From: Clostridia bacterium
GTDB lineage: Bacteria; Bacillota; Clostridia; Christensenellales; CAG-138
DNA length: 64,000 bases
Direction: 5' to 3'
Assembly (NCBI GenBank): GCA_017523925.1
Contig: JAFWVQ010000058.1
Coordinates: 19,135 to 83,134, forward strand
The notes below the pieces were generated by a model, which ran no database searches, was not told the DNA's origin, and was given only the letters and a program-made list of their open reading frames with translations. Shown here piece after piece: positions 42,197 to 51,256 of this stretch. The position numbers and the translations under genes are program-made. The first letter of the stretch is position 1. The number at the start of each line of letters is the position of its first letter.

Positions 42197-44167
42197 TCAC
42201 GGCCCGAAATCCACGTTTCCGAACACCGCCATGACCTCCTCATAATCTATGCGCCCGTTCTCATCGGCAAGCTCGATGCGAACCATGCGCCCATCCTCGG
42301 TGCGCGCGTCGGCAAAGCCGTGGTTTATCCTGAAAAGCCTTATCCTCTGCCCCTCCGAAAGGGTCAGGCTTCCGATGCGATTTCCGTCAAAGTCGATCTC
42401 GGTTGTATCGTAGTCCCTAAGGATCGTGATCTCGCTGTCGACCTCGAAATACTCGTCCAGCCGAACTATCCTGCCGTCCCCGTCGATGGCGTAGGTCGCC
42501 TCCGCGTTTCCGTAGCCGATCGCGAAAACCGTTTCACCCGCACGGATGCAGGCGGGGTCGGTGTTGTAGGCGGAGAGATAATCGGGCGCGCTGAACAGGG
42601 CGCAGGCATAGCCGTTTCCGAAAAGAAGCATGCTTTCGGTGTAGCCGCGGACGTACTCAACGCCGTCCACCAGGATGAAGTCCCTTCCGAACGCATGGAT
42701 GAACGCGGCTCCATGCTCCGAGCACATGGTTTCATCAAGATCAAAATGCTTGGAATATTCCGAAAGCTTCTCGATCCTCCCCCCGACGCTGAACCAGTTT
42801 TCAACGCCGTTTACGAAGCTGAACATATGGTTTTCGCTCGTTACGGTGTATTTTTGCTTGACGAGCCCCTCGTTTTCCGAGAAGGGAACGAAGAGGGAGA
42901 ACGCCCCCGATGCGCTGAAGTCCGCGTTTACGATGAAGAAGAGACCGTCATGGTCGAGCGTCCACGCGAAGGCGGAGGTGGATGCGAAGGGCGCAAGGGG
43001 TGCGGAAAAATGCTCCGCGGCATTGAACCTGAACATGGTTTGACCGTTTGCCTCGAGCTCGGCGTTGAGTATTGAGGCAAGCGCCGCCGTATCCGTAACC
43101 ACGTCCGCGATCGAAAGAAGCTTGCCGCTCTCGGTATCGTAGTTTTCGCAAACGTATCTTCCGATGGAGAAAACGGTGTTCAGCTCGATATCGCAGTGCT
43201 CCGCGTACTCATAGCCGATGAGGCTGAGCACGGCGCGGTCCGCACGCCTTACCGATGAAACGGTGCAGCCCTGCTCCTGGGTGCGGCATTCGTCCACGCG
43301 GGCGAGCATCTCCTCAAACACCCTGCCGAGCTCATCGGCCAGCCGCCCGTTTCTGAGCTTGAGCGCACTTGCAAGCGCGGGGTACCGCTCCGCCTCGCTT
43401 TCATTGAGCGTTATAACGCTGTACGCCGTTCTGAATATTCTCCAATCATCAAGGCCGAGATCGGTATGATCGACCTGGTCGCCCTCGGTGACGATCACGG
43501 GATGCAGCAGCTCCGCGCTCGGCTCGAGAACGACGTTTTCATCGTATTCGTAAGAAATAACGGGCAGTTCGAAGGCTCGGCTGCCCTTGCCCGTGACGCT
43601 TGCAAGCGGCGCGCCGCCATCCGTTTTTAGCTCGATCACGTCGCCCTTTTTATAGGCGGCCTGCGGGATAACAAATTTCACGGTGTATGTTTTTCCATCC
43701 GCACCGTAGGCGGATGCGGACGCTGTGATCGAATATCGGCCGGTGTTGAGCAGGTATTCGTTCAGAATGAGCTCCGCGCTCTCGCCGGGGGCTTCAAGCC
43801 TGAACTCCTCATATTCGCAGCCCTCGCCGAAGTGATCGAGAAGAACGCAGAGCTCGTCGAGCTCCACGCCAAGCCCGTTCACGAAGCTCAGCTTCACATA
43901 GCCCTCCTCAAGCTCCGGCTCCGCGCTCGGCGCCTCGGTGGGTTCCTCCGTGGGCGCCTCGGTCGGCGCTGTGGTCGGCACTGCGGTCGGGGCCTCGGTC
44001 GGCACTTCGGTCGGCGCTGACGTGGGCTGAGCAGGGGTGGGTGCTTGGCTTTGGGTCGGCAGCGGCGTATTTGCATCGGTGCCCTGCGGGGCGCAGGCCG
44101 CAAGCGCAAGCATCAGCGCCGCAAGCGCGATCGACAGCAGTCTTCCTGCTTTCATGCGTTTTTTCAT
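42197..44167 (-). CDS. Lipoprotein with Pro/Thr linker and RsiV-like domain
   Basis: The 656-residue protein starts at the ATG about 12 bases after AAAGGA. It has a lipoprotein signal with a lipobox L-A-L-A-A-C near residue 24, then a 60-residue Thr/Pro/Glu/Ala linker (T-E-A-P-T type) spanning the wall. Next are a beta-rich domain (90-185) and a DUF4163/DUF3298-like region (about 215-460) recognised by G-Y-E-Y-A-E-H-C and Y-D-T-E-S-G-K-L-L-S-I-A-D-V. A WG-repeat-like C-terminal part (470-656) follows. DUF3298 proteins such as RsiV can bind lysozyme; no such role is shown here. It stands between the two methylaspartate-pathway operons but has its own promoter and terminator. Confidence 0.72.
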   Translation of the reverse strand: MKKRMKAGRLLSIALAALMLALAACAPQGTDANTPLPTQSQAPTPAQPTSAPTEVPTEAPTAVPTTAPTEAPTEEPTEAPSAEPELEEGYVKLSFVNGLGVELDELCVLLDHFGEGCEYEEFRLEAPGESAELILNEYLLNTGRYSITASASAYGADGKTYTVKFVIPQAAYKKGDVIELKTDGGAPLASVTGKGSRAFELPVISYEYDENVVLEPSAELLHPVIVTEGDQVDHTDLGLDDWRIFRTAYSVITLNESEAERYPALASALKLRNGRLADELGRVFEEMLARVDECRTQEQGCTVSSVRRADRAVLSLIGYEYAEHCDIELNTVFSIGRYVCENYDTESGKLLSIADVVTDTAALASILNAELEANGQTMFRFNAAEHFSAPLAPFASTSAFAWTLDHDGLFFIVNADFSASGAFSLFVPFSENEGLVKQKYTVTSENHMFSFVNGVENWFSVGGRIEKLSEYSKHFDLDETMCSEHGAAFIHAFGRDFILVDGVEYVRGYTESMLLFGNGYACALFSAPDYLSAYNTDPACIRAGETVFAIGYGNAEATYAIDGDGRIVRLDEYFEVDSEITILRDYDTTEIDFDGNRIGSLTLSEGQRIRLFRINHGFADARTEDGRMVRIELADENGRIDYEEVMAVFGNVDFGP

Positions 44168-44460
44168 ACGGTTTGGGATTCCTTTCTCGGTATTGGGGCG
44201 GGAGCGCTTCCGCTGCGGGCGGGCTTGCCCGCAATTCAACTATATCACAAATCGGCTTGTCTTTCCATCGACTTTTATAAACATTTTGTGACATTTTGCT
44301 TTGGCTTTGCACGGCATTCGTGCGGGTATAATCCGCCGCCGGCCGCCCGCTGCGTCATCGCGTCCCTTCATAGATAAAAACAATCGAAGTATGCCGATCG
44401 GGACAGCGGATCGCGCGAATTTTGGAATATATTATCGTTCCTATGTTTTCGGTGCGTCGA
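44168..44460 (-). promoter_or_regulatory. Lipoprotein promoter region
   Basis: On the minus strand TGGAAA and TATAGT (44239-44244) are separated by 17 bases. A CGGGC-AAG-CCCG hairpin lies just downstream in the leader. Nothing gene-like is seen in the rest. Confidence 0.45.
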
Positions 44461-44494
44461 AAAAGAAAATGCACCCGCAGAAAGCGGATGCATT
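44461..44494 (-). terminator. Terminator of the cit-fum operon
   Basis: On the minus strand ATGCATCCGC pairs with GCGGGTGCAT (one G-T pair) around a 5-base loop, followed by TTTCTTTTT. Confidence 0.8.
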
Positions 44495-44524
44495 GGTGTT
44501 TAGTGAGCGGTTTTCCTCGGCGCG

Positions 44525-45046
44525 TCAAGCAAGGCTGTCGAGATACGCCTTTCTGCCGTTTTCATAGAGGTTGTTGCCCTCGCTGTCGATGACCGCAACA
44601 ACGGGCAGATCCTCAACAACGAGCCTTCTGACGGCCTCCGCGCCGAGATCCTCGTAGCAAACGACCTCGGCGGACTTGATGCAGCTTGAGAGCAGCGCGC
44701 CCGCACCGCCGATAGCGGCGAAGTACACTGCGCCGTACTTCTTCATGGCCTCAACTACCTCAGCGCCGCGCTTGCCCTTGCCGATCATGCCGGTTTCGCC
44801 TGCCGCGATCAGCGCGGGCGAGTATGCGTCCATGCGGTAGCTGGTGGTGGGTCCCGCCGAGCCGATGACCTGATCGGGCTTTGCGGGAGTGGGGCCGACG
44901 TAGTAGATGGTGGCATTCTCGATATCGAAGGGCAGCTTCTCGCCCTTTTCGAGCAGCTCCACAAGGCGCTTATGCGCCGCATCCCTCGCGGTGTAGATAA
45001 CGCCCGACAATAGGCAGCTTTCGCCGCTCTTGATATCCCTTGCCAT
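44525..45046 (-). CDS. Fe-S mesaconase/fumarase beta subunit, start disturbed
   Basis: The 173-residue frame is the C-terminal (beta) half of class I hydro-lyases: S-G-x-I-Y-T-A-R-D-A-A-H-K-R near 15, Y-Y-V-G-P-T-P-A near 48, G-S-A-G-P-T-T-S-Y-R-M-D near 63 and G-K-G near 90. With the alpha subunit it should hydrate mesaconate to citramalate, given the pathway context, or act on fumarate. The family N-terminus (x-L-P-I-T-R-E-M) is coded just upstream but the well-placed ATG at 45081, after GGAGGAAAAACCA, is in another frame. A GAGA stretch two bases too long would explain this. The true gene is probably 44525-45081. Confidence 0.87.
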   Translation of the reverse strand: MARDIKSGESCLLSGVIYTARDAAHKRLVELLEKGEKLPFDIENATIYYVGPTPAKPDQVIGSAGPTTSYRMDAYSPALIAAGETGMIGKGKRGAEVVEAMKKYGAVYFAAIGGAGALLSSCIKSAEVVCYEDLGAEAVRRLVVEDLPVVAVIDSEGNNLYENGRKAYLDSLA

Positions 45047-45096
45047 TTCCCTTGTGATGGGCAGATTATCTTTCTCTCCATTGGTTTTTCCTCCGC

Positions 45097-45936
45097 TTAC
45101 AGCACCGCACTCTTATGACGGGTCACGTGGCAGTTTATATTGACCGCAACGGGCAGACCCGCGATATGGGTGGGCATGGTCTCGATATTGACTGCAAGCG
45201 CGGTGGTTCTGCCGCCAAAGCCCTGCGGTCCGATTCCGAGTGCGTTTATCTTCTCAAGCAGCTCGTTTTCAAGCTCGGCGTAGAATTCGTCCGAATTGCG
45301 CTCCTCTGCACTTCTCATCAGCGCCTTTTTGGCGAGATACGCCGCTTTATCGAAGGTGCCGCCGATACCGACGCCGACCACTATCGGCGGACAGGGGTTC
45401 GGCCCAGCCTCCTCAACGGTTTTGATAACGAACGCCTTAACGCCCTCGACGCCATCCGATGGCTTGAGCATCTTGAGCTGGCTCATATTCTCGCTGCCGA
45501 AGCCCTTTGGCGCGACGGTTATCTCGAGCTTATCGCCGGGAACTATCTCGGTATAGAGCATCGCGGGGGTGTTGTCGCCGGTATTGACCCTCTTGAGCGG
45601 ATCGCCAACCACGGATTTTCGAAGATAGCCCTCGCCGTATCCCTTTTTTACGCCCGCATTGACGGCCTCGGTAAGATCGCCCGTGATATGCACGTCCTGC
45701 CCGATCCTAAGAAAAACGCAGCAAACGCCCGTATCCTGGCAGATGGGCATATTGTCCCTCGCGGCGATGCCGTAGTTTTCGATAATCTTATCAAGTATGC
45801 CCTGCGCGGTTTCCCATTTTTCCTCGCTTCGCGCCTTCTCTATCCTCGATTTGATATCGGCGGGCAGGAAGCAGTTTGCTTCGACCGCGAGCGCCGCCAC
45901 GGTTTCGGTGATAAGTTTTGCATCTATTTCTCTCAT
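45097..45936 (-). CDS. Fe-S mesaconase/fumarase alpha subunit
   Basis: The 279-residue alpha subunit of a class I hydro-lyase has three cysteines for the 4Fe-4S cluster, in P-I-C-Q-D-T-G near 65, G-P-N-P-C-P-P near 185 and N-I-N-C-H-V-T-R-H near 270. The latter also carries conserved histidines. [10 protein letters not shown] near 118 is typical. In glutamate fermenters, the two-subunit mesaconase converts mesaconate to (S)-citramalate. The neighbours citE, citF and, in the next operon, mal support that assignment over fumarase. It lies 21 bases after citF and shortly before the beta gene. Confidence 0.92.
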   Translation of the reverse strand: MREIDAKLITETVAALAVEANCFLPADIKSRIEKARSEEKWETAQGILDKIIENYGIAARDNMPICQDTGVCCVFLRIGQDVHITGDLTEAVNAGVKKGYGEGYLRKSVVGDPLKRVNTGDNTPAMLYTEIVPGDKLEITVAPKGFGSENMSQLKMLKPSDGVEGVKAFVIKTVEEAGPNPCPPIVVGVGIGGTFDKAAYLAKKALMRSAEERNSDEFYAELENELLEKINALGIGPQGFGGRTTALAVNIETMPTHIAGLPVAVNINCHVTRHKSAVL

Positions 45937-45957
45937 AATTTCACCTGTTATTCTCTA

Positions 45958-47367
45958 TTAAAATTCCTTTACCTCGCGTATGCGGTCGATAACCGTTCCA
46001 TCGCGGTAGATGACCTCGGCAACGACCCTTTCGCCGATCGCGGGCTTCATCGGAACGCCGCTTCTATCCTCTGCAAGCGCCTTGAGCTCGCGGATATCGA
46101 GCACCTTAACGCCCGAATCGATGAGCCTTTGGCGAAGCTCCGCATTCTTCGGATTGACCGCAACGCCCTTCTGGGTAACGAGCACGTCCACGGTGCTGCC
46201 CGGGGTGGAGATGCAGTTCACGCGGTCGGTAACGATCGGCAGCCTTGCCCTTGAGAGCGGCGCGATTATCATGGCGAGCTTCGCGCCCGCCGCCGTGTCG
46301 CTGTGGCCGCCGCTGCCGCCCATGATGCGGCCGTTTGAATCGGTATGCACATTTATATTGAAGTCCACGTCGATCTCGGTCGCGCCGAGGATCACGACGT
46401 CCAGACTATCGACGACCGCGCTCTTTGCAAAGGGCGAAGCGTAGAGGGAAGCCGATATCTCGCTGTGGCGCGGGTTATTCCTTATGGATTCGACCGCGCG
46501 AAGATCGAAGCACTGCACATCGAGAAGCGACTCGAAGCAGCCGTCCTCGAGCATATCGACCATATAGCCGGTTATGCCGCCGAGCCCGAAGCTGCCTTGA
46601 ATTTTCTCCTTCAGCATGACGTCTTTAAGATACTTCGCCGCCGCAAGCGAGGCGCCGCCCGCGCCGGTTTGGAACGAGAAGCCGTCCTTGAGAAGGCCGG
46701 AGCCCTTGATAACGTCCACCGCCGTCTGCGCCATAAGAAGGCCGACGGGATCACGGGTTATCTTGGTGGTGCCGGAAACTATGCCCTTGGGATCGCCGAT
46801 CGAATCCACGACCACGACCGCGTCCACGTCCGTTTCTGGAATGGAGCGGGTCACGAGCGGATAAGGATGAAGCTCATCCGTTATGACCACAACGAACTTC
46901 GCGCAGCGCGCGTCGGGCATGGCGTAGCCGAGTGAGCCGCAGGCGGATTTGCCCATTTTGCCCGTGCAGTTGCCCATATTATCCGAAGCTGGCGCGGCGA
47001 TGAATGCAACGTCTATTGGTGTTTTGCCGCTCTCGATATCGGCCGGTCTGCCGCCGTGGGTGCGGAACTGAACGGGGTTTTTCATATTGCCCGCGGAGAT
47101 GAACCTGCCGAGCTCCTGCGACATATAGTCGGTTTGGATGGTGGAAACTACGCCGTTCTGGATATGCTCCTTGAGCGGGCGGTGCGCATCGAAGAGGGAG
47201 CTTGCGTTGACGGTCAGCTCCTTTATCCCGAGCTCCGCGATGGCTTCCATGACCATGTTCAGAACGTAGTCGCCGTTTCGAAGATGATGATGGAAGGAAA
47301 CGGTCATGCCGCTTTTGAGGCCGCTCGCCTCAACAGCCTGCTTTATTGAAGAAATCAGCTTACTCAT
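45958..47367 (-). CDS. citF: Citramalate (citrate-type) lyase alpha subunit
   Basis: The 469-residue protein is of the CitF family, the acyl-carrier-protein transferase subunit of citrate and citramalate lyase. It exchanges the acetyl group of the carrier for citramalate. Family segments include S-F-H-H-H-L-R-N-G-D near 24, F-R-T-H-G-G-R near 100, F-Q-T-G-A-G-G near 228, and G-A-T-E-I-D-x-x-F-N-x-N-V near 328 with G-G-S-G-G-H-x-D-x-A-x-G. The start is the ATG that overlaps the citE stop by eight bases, so the two are coupled. It is shorter than many CitF (about 510). Location in the methylaspartate cluster points to citramalate. Confidence 0.9.
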   Translation of the reverse strand: MSKLISSIKQAVEASGLKSGMTVSFHHHLRNGDYVLNMVMEAIAELGIKELTVNASSLFDAHRPLKEHIQNGVVSTIQTDYMSQELGRFISAGNMKNPVQFRTHGGRPADIESGKTPIDVAFIAAPASDNMGNCTGKMGKSACGSLGYAMPDARCAKFVVVITDELHPYPLVTRSIPETDVDAVVVVDSIGDPKGIVSGTTKITRDPVGLLMAQTAVDVIKGSGLLKDGFSFQTGAGGASLAAAKYLKDVMLKEKIQGSFGLGGITGYMVDMLEDGCFESLLDVQCFDLRAVESIRNNPRHSEISASLYASPFAKSAVVDSLDVVILGATEIDVDFNINVHTDSNGRIMGGSGGHSDTAAGAKLAMIIAPLSRARLPIVTDRVNCISTPGSTVDVLVTQKGVAVNPKNAELRQRLIDSGVKVLDIRELKALAEDRSGVPMKPAIGERVVAEVIYRDGTVIDRIREVKEF

Positions 47368-48244
47368 TGATATCATCCTCCACAAGTCCGAGCTGCTTTG
47401 CCGCCGCAAGGGTCTGCCTCGCCCTTTCCACGATGGGCTTATCTATCATCTTGCCGCGCAGGGAGACGGCACCCTTGCCCTGCTCCTTGCCGAGCCTTAT
47501 CGCCTCGAAAACGAGCTTGGCGTATTCGATGTCCTTCTCCGAAGGGCTGAATACGGCGTTTATGACCTTTACATGGCGCGGCGCGATAGCGGATTTACCC
47601 GTGAAGCCGAGGCTCTTGGCGTACTGCGCGTCCACCTCGATGCCCTCGTCGTCGTTCACATCCGTAAACGGAGTGTCGTAAACGTCCACACCCGCGGCGC
47701 GTGCCGCCATAACGAGGCGTTTTCTGGCGTAGTCTATCTCGTTTCCCTCCTTGGTGCGCTTGCAGCGCAGATCGGCGGTTAGATCCTCGCCGCCGAGGAA
47801 GATCGCCGAAACTCGTGGGCAGGCCGAAGCGATGTTAAAGGCATTTTCAACGCCGAGCGCGGTTTCGATAAGCGGTATGAGCTTGACCGTGCCGACCTCG
47901 ATGCCGTTTCGGCGCTCGACCTGCTCGATATAGGCATCCACCGTGCGGATATCCTCCGCGCAGCTTGCCTTGGGGGGCATGATGAGGTTTGGACGAAGCG
48001 GGATTATCGCATCGAGATCGTGCTTCCAATAGTCGGTATCGATGGAATTGATGCGGACCGTGATCTCAACTCCCTTGAAGCCCATATCCTTGAGCGCGCT
48101 TCGAACGAGCAGGCGCGCCGAATCCTTTTCATCCGGCGAGACCGCGTCCTCAAGATCGAGAATGATGGAATCCGCGCCGAGGCTGTCGCCGTTGATTATC
48201 ATATTCGGCGTATTGCCCGGCAAAAAAAGCATGCTTCTGCGCAT
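47360..48244 (-). CDS. citE: Citramalate (citrate-type) lyase beta subunit
   Basis: The 294-residue HpcH/HpaI-family protein is the cleavage subunit, splitting citramalyl-carrier into pyruvate and acetyl-carrier. It begins R-R-S-M-L-F-L-P-G-N-T-P-N-M and shows I-L-D-L-E-D-A-V near 32, V-R-I-N near 61, L-I-P-L-I-E-T-A near 122 and F-L-G-G-E-D-L near 150, with the metal-binding Glu and Asp of the family. The start follows AAAGGAAGTTAAA; 72 codons upstream are open but precede the promoter. It is first in the operon citE-citF-mesaconase alpha-beta. No citD (gamma carrier subunit) lies upstream, where it usually is. Confidence 0.92.
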   Translation of the reverse strand: MRRSMLFLPGNTPNMIINGDSLGADSIILDLEDAVSPDEKDSARLLVRSALKDMGFKGVEITVRINSIDTDYWKHDLDAIIPLRPNLIMPPKASCAEDIRTVDAYIEQVERRNGIEVGTVKLIPLIETALGVENAFNIASACPRVSAIFLGGEDLTADLRCKRTKEGNEIDYARKRLVMAARAAGVDVYDTPFTDVNDDEGIEVDAQYAKSLGFTGKSAIAPRHVKVINAVFSPSEKDIEYAKLVFEAIRLGKEQGKGAVSLRGKMIDKPIVERARQTLAAAKQLGLVEDDINE

Positions 48245-48311
48245 TTTAACTTCCTTTCGGCGGGGCGCGGGCATGAATGCGCCGCCGCAGTAAGATTTTG
48301 CATATACAGCT

Positions 48312-48340
48312 ATTATAAACCCGTTTGGCTCGGGATTCAA
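48312..48340 (-). promoter_or_regulatory. Promoter of the citE operon
   Basis: On the minus strand TTGAAT and TATAAT are separated by 17 bases. The spacer itself holds an inverted repeat, CCCG-N7-CGGG, which could be an operator. Confidence 0.65.
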
Positions 48341-48450
48341 TAGGAAGCGGTACAAAATTACGCTTTGAATGGCGGCTGTTCGGATGGGGCTTGGATATTC
48401 GAAGCGATCCGCGCTCAACAGCCGGTTAAACCTGTTAGCTCTTCCGTCTA

Positions 48451-48479
48451 TTGAAATCAAATGCGGTTTTTAGTATAAT
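48451..48479 (+). promoter_or_regulatory. tldD promoter
   Basis: TTGAAA and TATAAT are separated by 17 bases, about 55 bases before the tldD start. Confidence 0.65.
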
Positions 48480-48535
48480 ACAAGCGTGATTTTAGGCGCG
48501 AGCCGATTACAAATACCCGAAGGAGAACCCTATCC

Positions 48536-49873
48536 ATGATCCAATTCAAAGAGGGCTTCTATGCGGATATTCGCATAGAGGACAGGTCGAGCACCGTTAT
48601 CGCCTATCAGGCGGGCGTGCTTGACGAGATGAAGAACCGCGTTGAGAAGCAGGCGTTTCTGCGCGTTTACGACGGCAAGCTGTGGTACTATGCGTCCGTA
48701 ACGGATATCGAGCATCTTCAAAAGACTCTCGACGGGCTCTATGCCGCAGCAACGGCGAACCCCGAAATACTCAAAGACCCCTTCGTGCGCCGCTTCGAGG
48801 TGAACCGCGACCGGCAGATGAATTTTGAGGGCTGCTCGGTGCGCGATATTCCGTTAAAGGAAAAGCAGGCGCTTTTGATCAGCTATCTGCCCCTTCTTTC
48901 GGAGCATGAGTGCATAAAGATGTCGCGTGCAAAATACCTCGATCGTAACAGCAAATTCACCTTTATCTCCAGCCTCGGCGCGGATATAGAATACGATTAT
49001 CAGACCTGCGGACTAAGGTTTTCCTTCGATATGGCGGAGGGCGAAAAGCAGTTCAGCGGCATGTGGCAGCAGGGCGGCACACGCTTTGACGAGGCCAAGG
49101 GGCATGAGAGCGAGATCCGCGCCTCCATCGATGAGCAGATAAGCTTTATGCGAAACTCCGTGCCCGTGGAGCCGGGCAAATACCCCGTTGTGCTCTCCCC
49201 CGAGGCGGCTGGCGTGTTTGCGCACGAGAGCTTCGGGCATAAGTCCGAGGCCGACCTTATGATCTCGGATGAATCCATGAAGGAGGAATGGCAGCTCGGA
49301 AAGACCGTCGGCTCCCCCATCCTCTCCATCGTGGACTGCGGCGAGCTGAGCGGCGCGGGCTTCACCCCCTACGACGACGAAGGCACGAAAGCGCGAAAGA
49401 ACTACCTTATCAAGAACGGCAAGCTTGCGGGCAGGCTGCACAACGCGCAGACCGCCGCCGTGCTGGACGAGGGTCTGACGGGCAACGCCCGCGCGGTGAG
49501 CTGCGATTTTGAGCCCATCGTTCGCATGACCTCGACCTATATCGAGGGCGGCGAGCTCGATTTCGACGAGCTTATCGCGCCGATCAAAAAGGGCTACTTC
49601 ATCAAAACCATAAAGCACGGCAGCGGCATGAGCACCTTCACCATCGCGCCGGAAGTAGTTTACGAGATAGAAAACGGCAAGCTCGGCCGTCCCGTTCAGA
49701 TAAGCGTTATCACGGGCAGCGTGTTTGAAACGCTCGGGCTTATCGACGGGCTCTCGAAGGAAGTGGTGCAGCTTTCCTTCGTTACCGGCGGCTGCGGCAA
49801 GATGGAGCAGTATCCTCTGCCCGTCGGCTTCGGCGGCCCGTTCGTGCGCGTATCCGAAATGAACGTTCAGTAA
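48536..49873 (+). CDS. tldD: Metalloprotease TldD
   Basis: The 445-residue catalytic half of the TldD/TldE protease is included. The zinc motif H-E-x-x-x-H is seen as A-H-E-S-F-G-H near residues 229-235. The third ligand is expected in the C-terminal domain (V-T-G-G-C-G-K near residue 418). P-V-V-L-S-P-E-A-A-G near 217 is typical. The TldD-TldE heterodimer degrades unfolded peptides and matures some RiPPs. No RiPP precursor is seen nearby. The start follows AAGGAGAACCCTATCC. The tldE gene begins 13 bases after the stop. Confidence 0.94.
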   Translation: MIQFKEGFYADIRIEDRSSTVIAYQAGVLDEMKNRVEKQAFLRVYDGKLWYYASVTDIEHLQKTLDGLYAAATANPEILKDPFVRRFEVNRDRQMNFEGCSVRDIPLKEKQALLISYLPLLSEHECIKMSRAKYLDRNSKFTFISSLGADIEYDYQTCGLRFSFDMAEGEKQFSGMWQQGGTRFDEAKGHESEIRASIDEQISFMRNSVPVEPGKYPVVLSPEAAGVFAHESFGHKSEADLMISDESMKEEWQLGKTVGSPILSIVDCGELSGAGFTPYDDEGTKARKNYLIKNGKLAGRLHNAQTAAVLDEGLTGNARAVSCDFEPIVRMTSTYIEGGELDFDELIAPIKKGYFIKTIKHGSGMSTFTIAPEVVYEIENGKLGRPVQISVITGSVFETLGLIDGLSKEVVQLSFVTGGCGKMEQYPLPVGFGGPFVRVSEMNVQ

Positions 49874-49886
49874 AGGGGTTTATGCT

Positions 49887-51104
49887 ATGGAAAAGGAATT
49901 CATCAAAAATACTGAAAAGAACGTAACGCTCAACGTTACCGGGGGCAAGATCGACAGCTTCCGCCAGACCGAGAAAACGACCGGCACGGTGCGCGTTTAC
50001 GAAAACGGCTGCATCGGCGTTGCGGGCTGCATCGGCGAACCGAACGAGGAGGAGCTGACCAAGCGGGCGATAGAGGCGCTTGAATTCGGCATACCCTACC
50101 CCGAAAGGCTCGAGGGCGCGCTTGAAATGGAGGAAAGGCACGATAATGAGATCATTCCGATCCCCGAGTTCATACCTACCATGCAGGCCTTCCTCGACCG
50201 CCTCTGCGCCGAGTGCCCGAACTTCGCTTTTTCAAACAAGATCGGGCTTCAATACTCGAGCACGGAATACAGAAACTCCAAGGGCCGCCGGCTCTCCCAC
50301 TCCGGCGGAGCGGTCTATACGGGCCTTATCGCGCAGAACCGCGGCAGCGGCAATATCTTCGACTCATTCCTCGGCTGGCAGGGCAGCGAATTCGACGCGG
50401 ATATGCTGATCACGCAGTTCAAGAAGGAATACGATGCCTTCTTTAAACCAGTCGATATCGAACCCGGAAGATACCCCGTTGTGCTCGATCCCACGACGGT
50501 GCTCGCTCGCTATATAAATCATTTCGTGGGCGAGCTGTACGCTTCGGGCGCTTCGCTTCTTAGCGGCAAGCTCGGCGAAATGGTGTTTTCGCCTAAGCTC
50601 AGCTTTATGGCGGATATGAACCCCAAAACCGCTCCCGGCACCTGTTTCTTCGATGCAGAGGGCTGCGTAAGCGCGAATTATTATCGGCCGATTTTCGTTG
50701 AAAACGGCGTGCTGAAGGGGCTTTTAACAAGCAAAAAGTCGGCCGATACCTTTGCCCTTCCGAATATCGGCAGCGCGCAGGCCGCCTATGACGGCGTTCC
50801 CGATGCGGGGCTTACGGGTCTTTATTTCGAGCCCACCGCGAAGAGCCTCAAGGAGCTCGTTCCCGGCAAGGCGATCTATGTCGTGGTCGCCGAGGGCGGC
50901 GACGCCACGCCGGACGGGCATTACGCTTCGCCCGCGCAGCTTGCGTATCTTATGGAGGACGGCGAGCTTGTGGGCCGCCTTGGCGAGATAAACTTCAGCG
51001 GCGATTTCTTCGAGCTTTTCGGCAAGGACTATATCGGCACCGTGCGCGACGAGCCCATGAAGGGCGGCTCGCTCAGCGCGATAATGATGGATATCGGCAA
51101 ATGA
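49887..51104 (+). CDS. tldE: Protease regulatory subunit TldE (PmbA)
   Basis: The 405-residue partner of TldD lacks the H-E-x-x-x-H motif, as is normal for TldE. It starts with the family N-terminal domain (I-D-S-F-R-Q-T-E-K) and has G-R-Y-P-V-V-L-D-P-T-T near residue 195, N-H-F near 210 and a C-terminal beta-rich domain with G-I-N/E-F-S-G-D-F near 370. It is probably co-transcribed with tldD. A strong terminator follows. Confidence 0.92.
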   Translation: MEKEFIKNTEKNVTLNVTGGKIDSFRQTEKTTGTVRVYENGCIGVAGCIGEPNEEELTKRAIEALEFGIPYPERLEGALEMEERHDNEIIPIPEFIPTMQAFLDRLCAECPNFAFSNKIGLQYSSTEYRNSKGRRLSHSGGAVYTGLIAQNRGSGNIFDSFLGWQGSEFDADMLITQFKKEYDAFFKPVDIEPGRYPVVLDPTTVLARYINHFVGELYASGASLLSGKLGEMVFSPKLSFMADMNPKTAPGTCFFDAEGCVSANYYRPIFVENGVLKGLLTSKKSADTFALPNIGSAQAAYDGVPDAGLTGLYFEPTAKSLKELVPGKAIYVVVAEGGDATPDGHYASPAQLAYLMEDGELVGRLGEINFSGDFFELFGKDYIGTVRDEPMKGGSLSAIMMDIGK

Positions 51105-51150
51105 GCCGCACTGCAGGATACTGCGAATAAAAACGAACAAAGGCATAAGC

Positions 51151-51190
51151 GGCCGCCGCGCAATCGAACTGCGCGGCGGCCTCATATTTT
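51151..51190 (+). terminator. tldDE terminator
   Basis: GGCCGCCGCGCA pairs perfectly with TGCGCGGCGGCC around a 7-base loop, followed by TCATATTTT. Confidence 0.8.
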
Positions 51191-51256
51191 CAGTTTATCG
51201 GTTTAGCCGTTTATCAGTTAATCGGTTTAGCCGTTTAACCTGCTATCCGTTTACCC
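51190..51256. repeat. Short degenerate tandem repeat
   Basis: Units of the form GTTTATCGGTTTAGCC recur about four times between the convergent tldE and thiT genes. They resemble the C/T-rich repeat at 35365-35535 in style and position. Confidence 0.45.

Noticed and set aside
44525..48244. The cit-fum operon as a citrate fermentation or TCA module
   Set aside because: There is no citrate carrier, citD, citC or oxaloacetate decarboxylase, and the linkage with glutamate mutase and mal favours mesaconate and citramalate.
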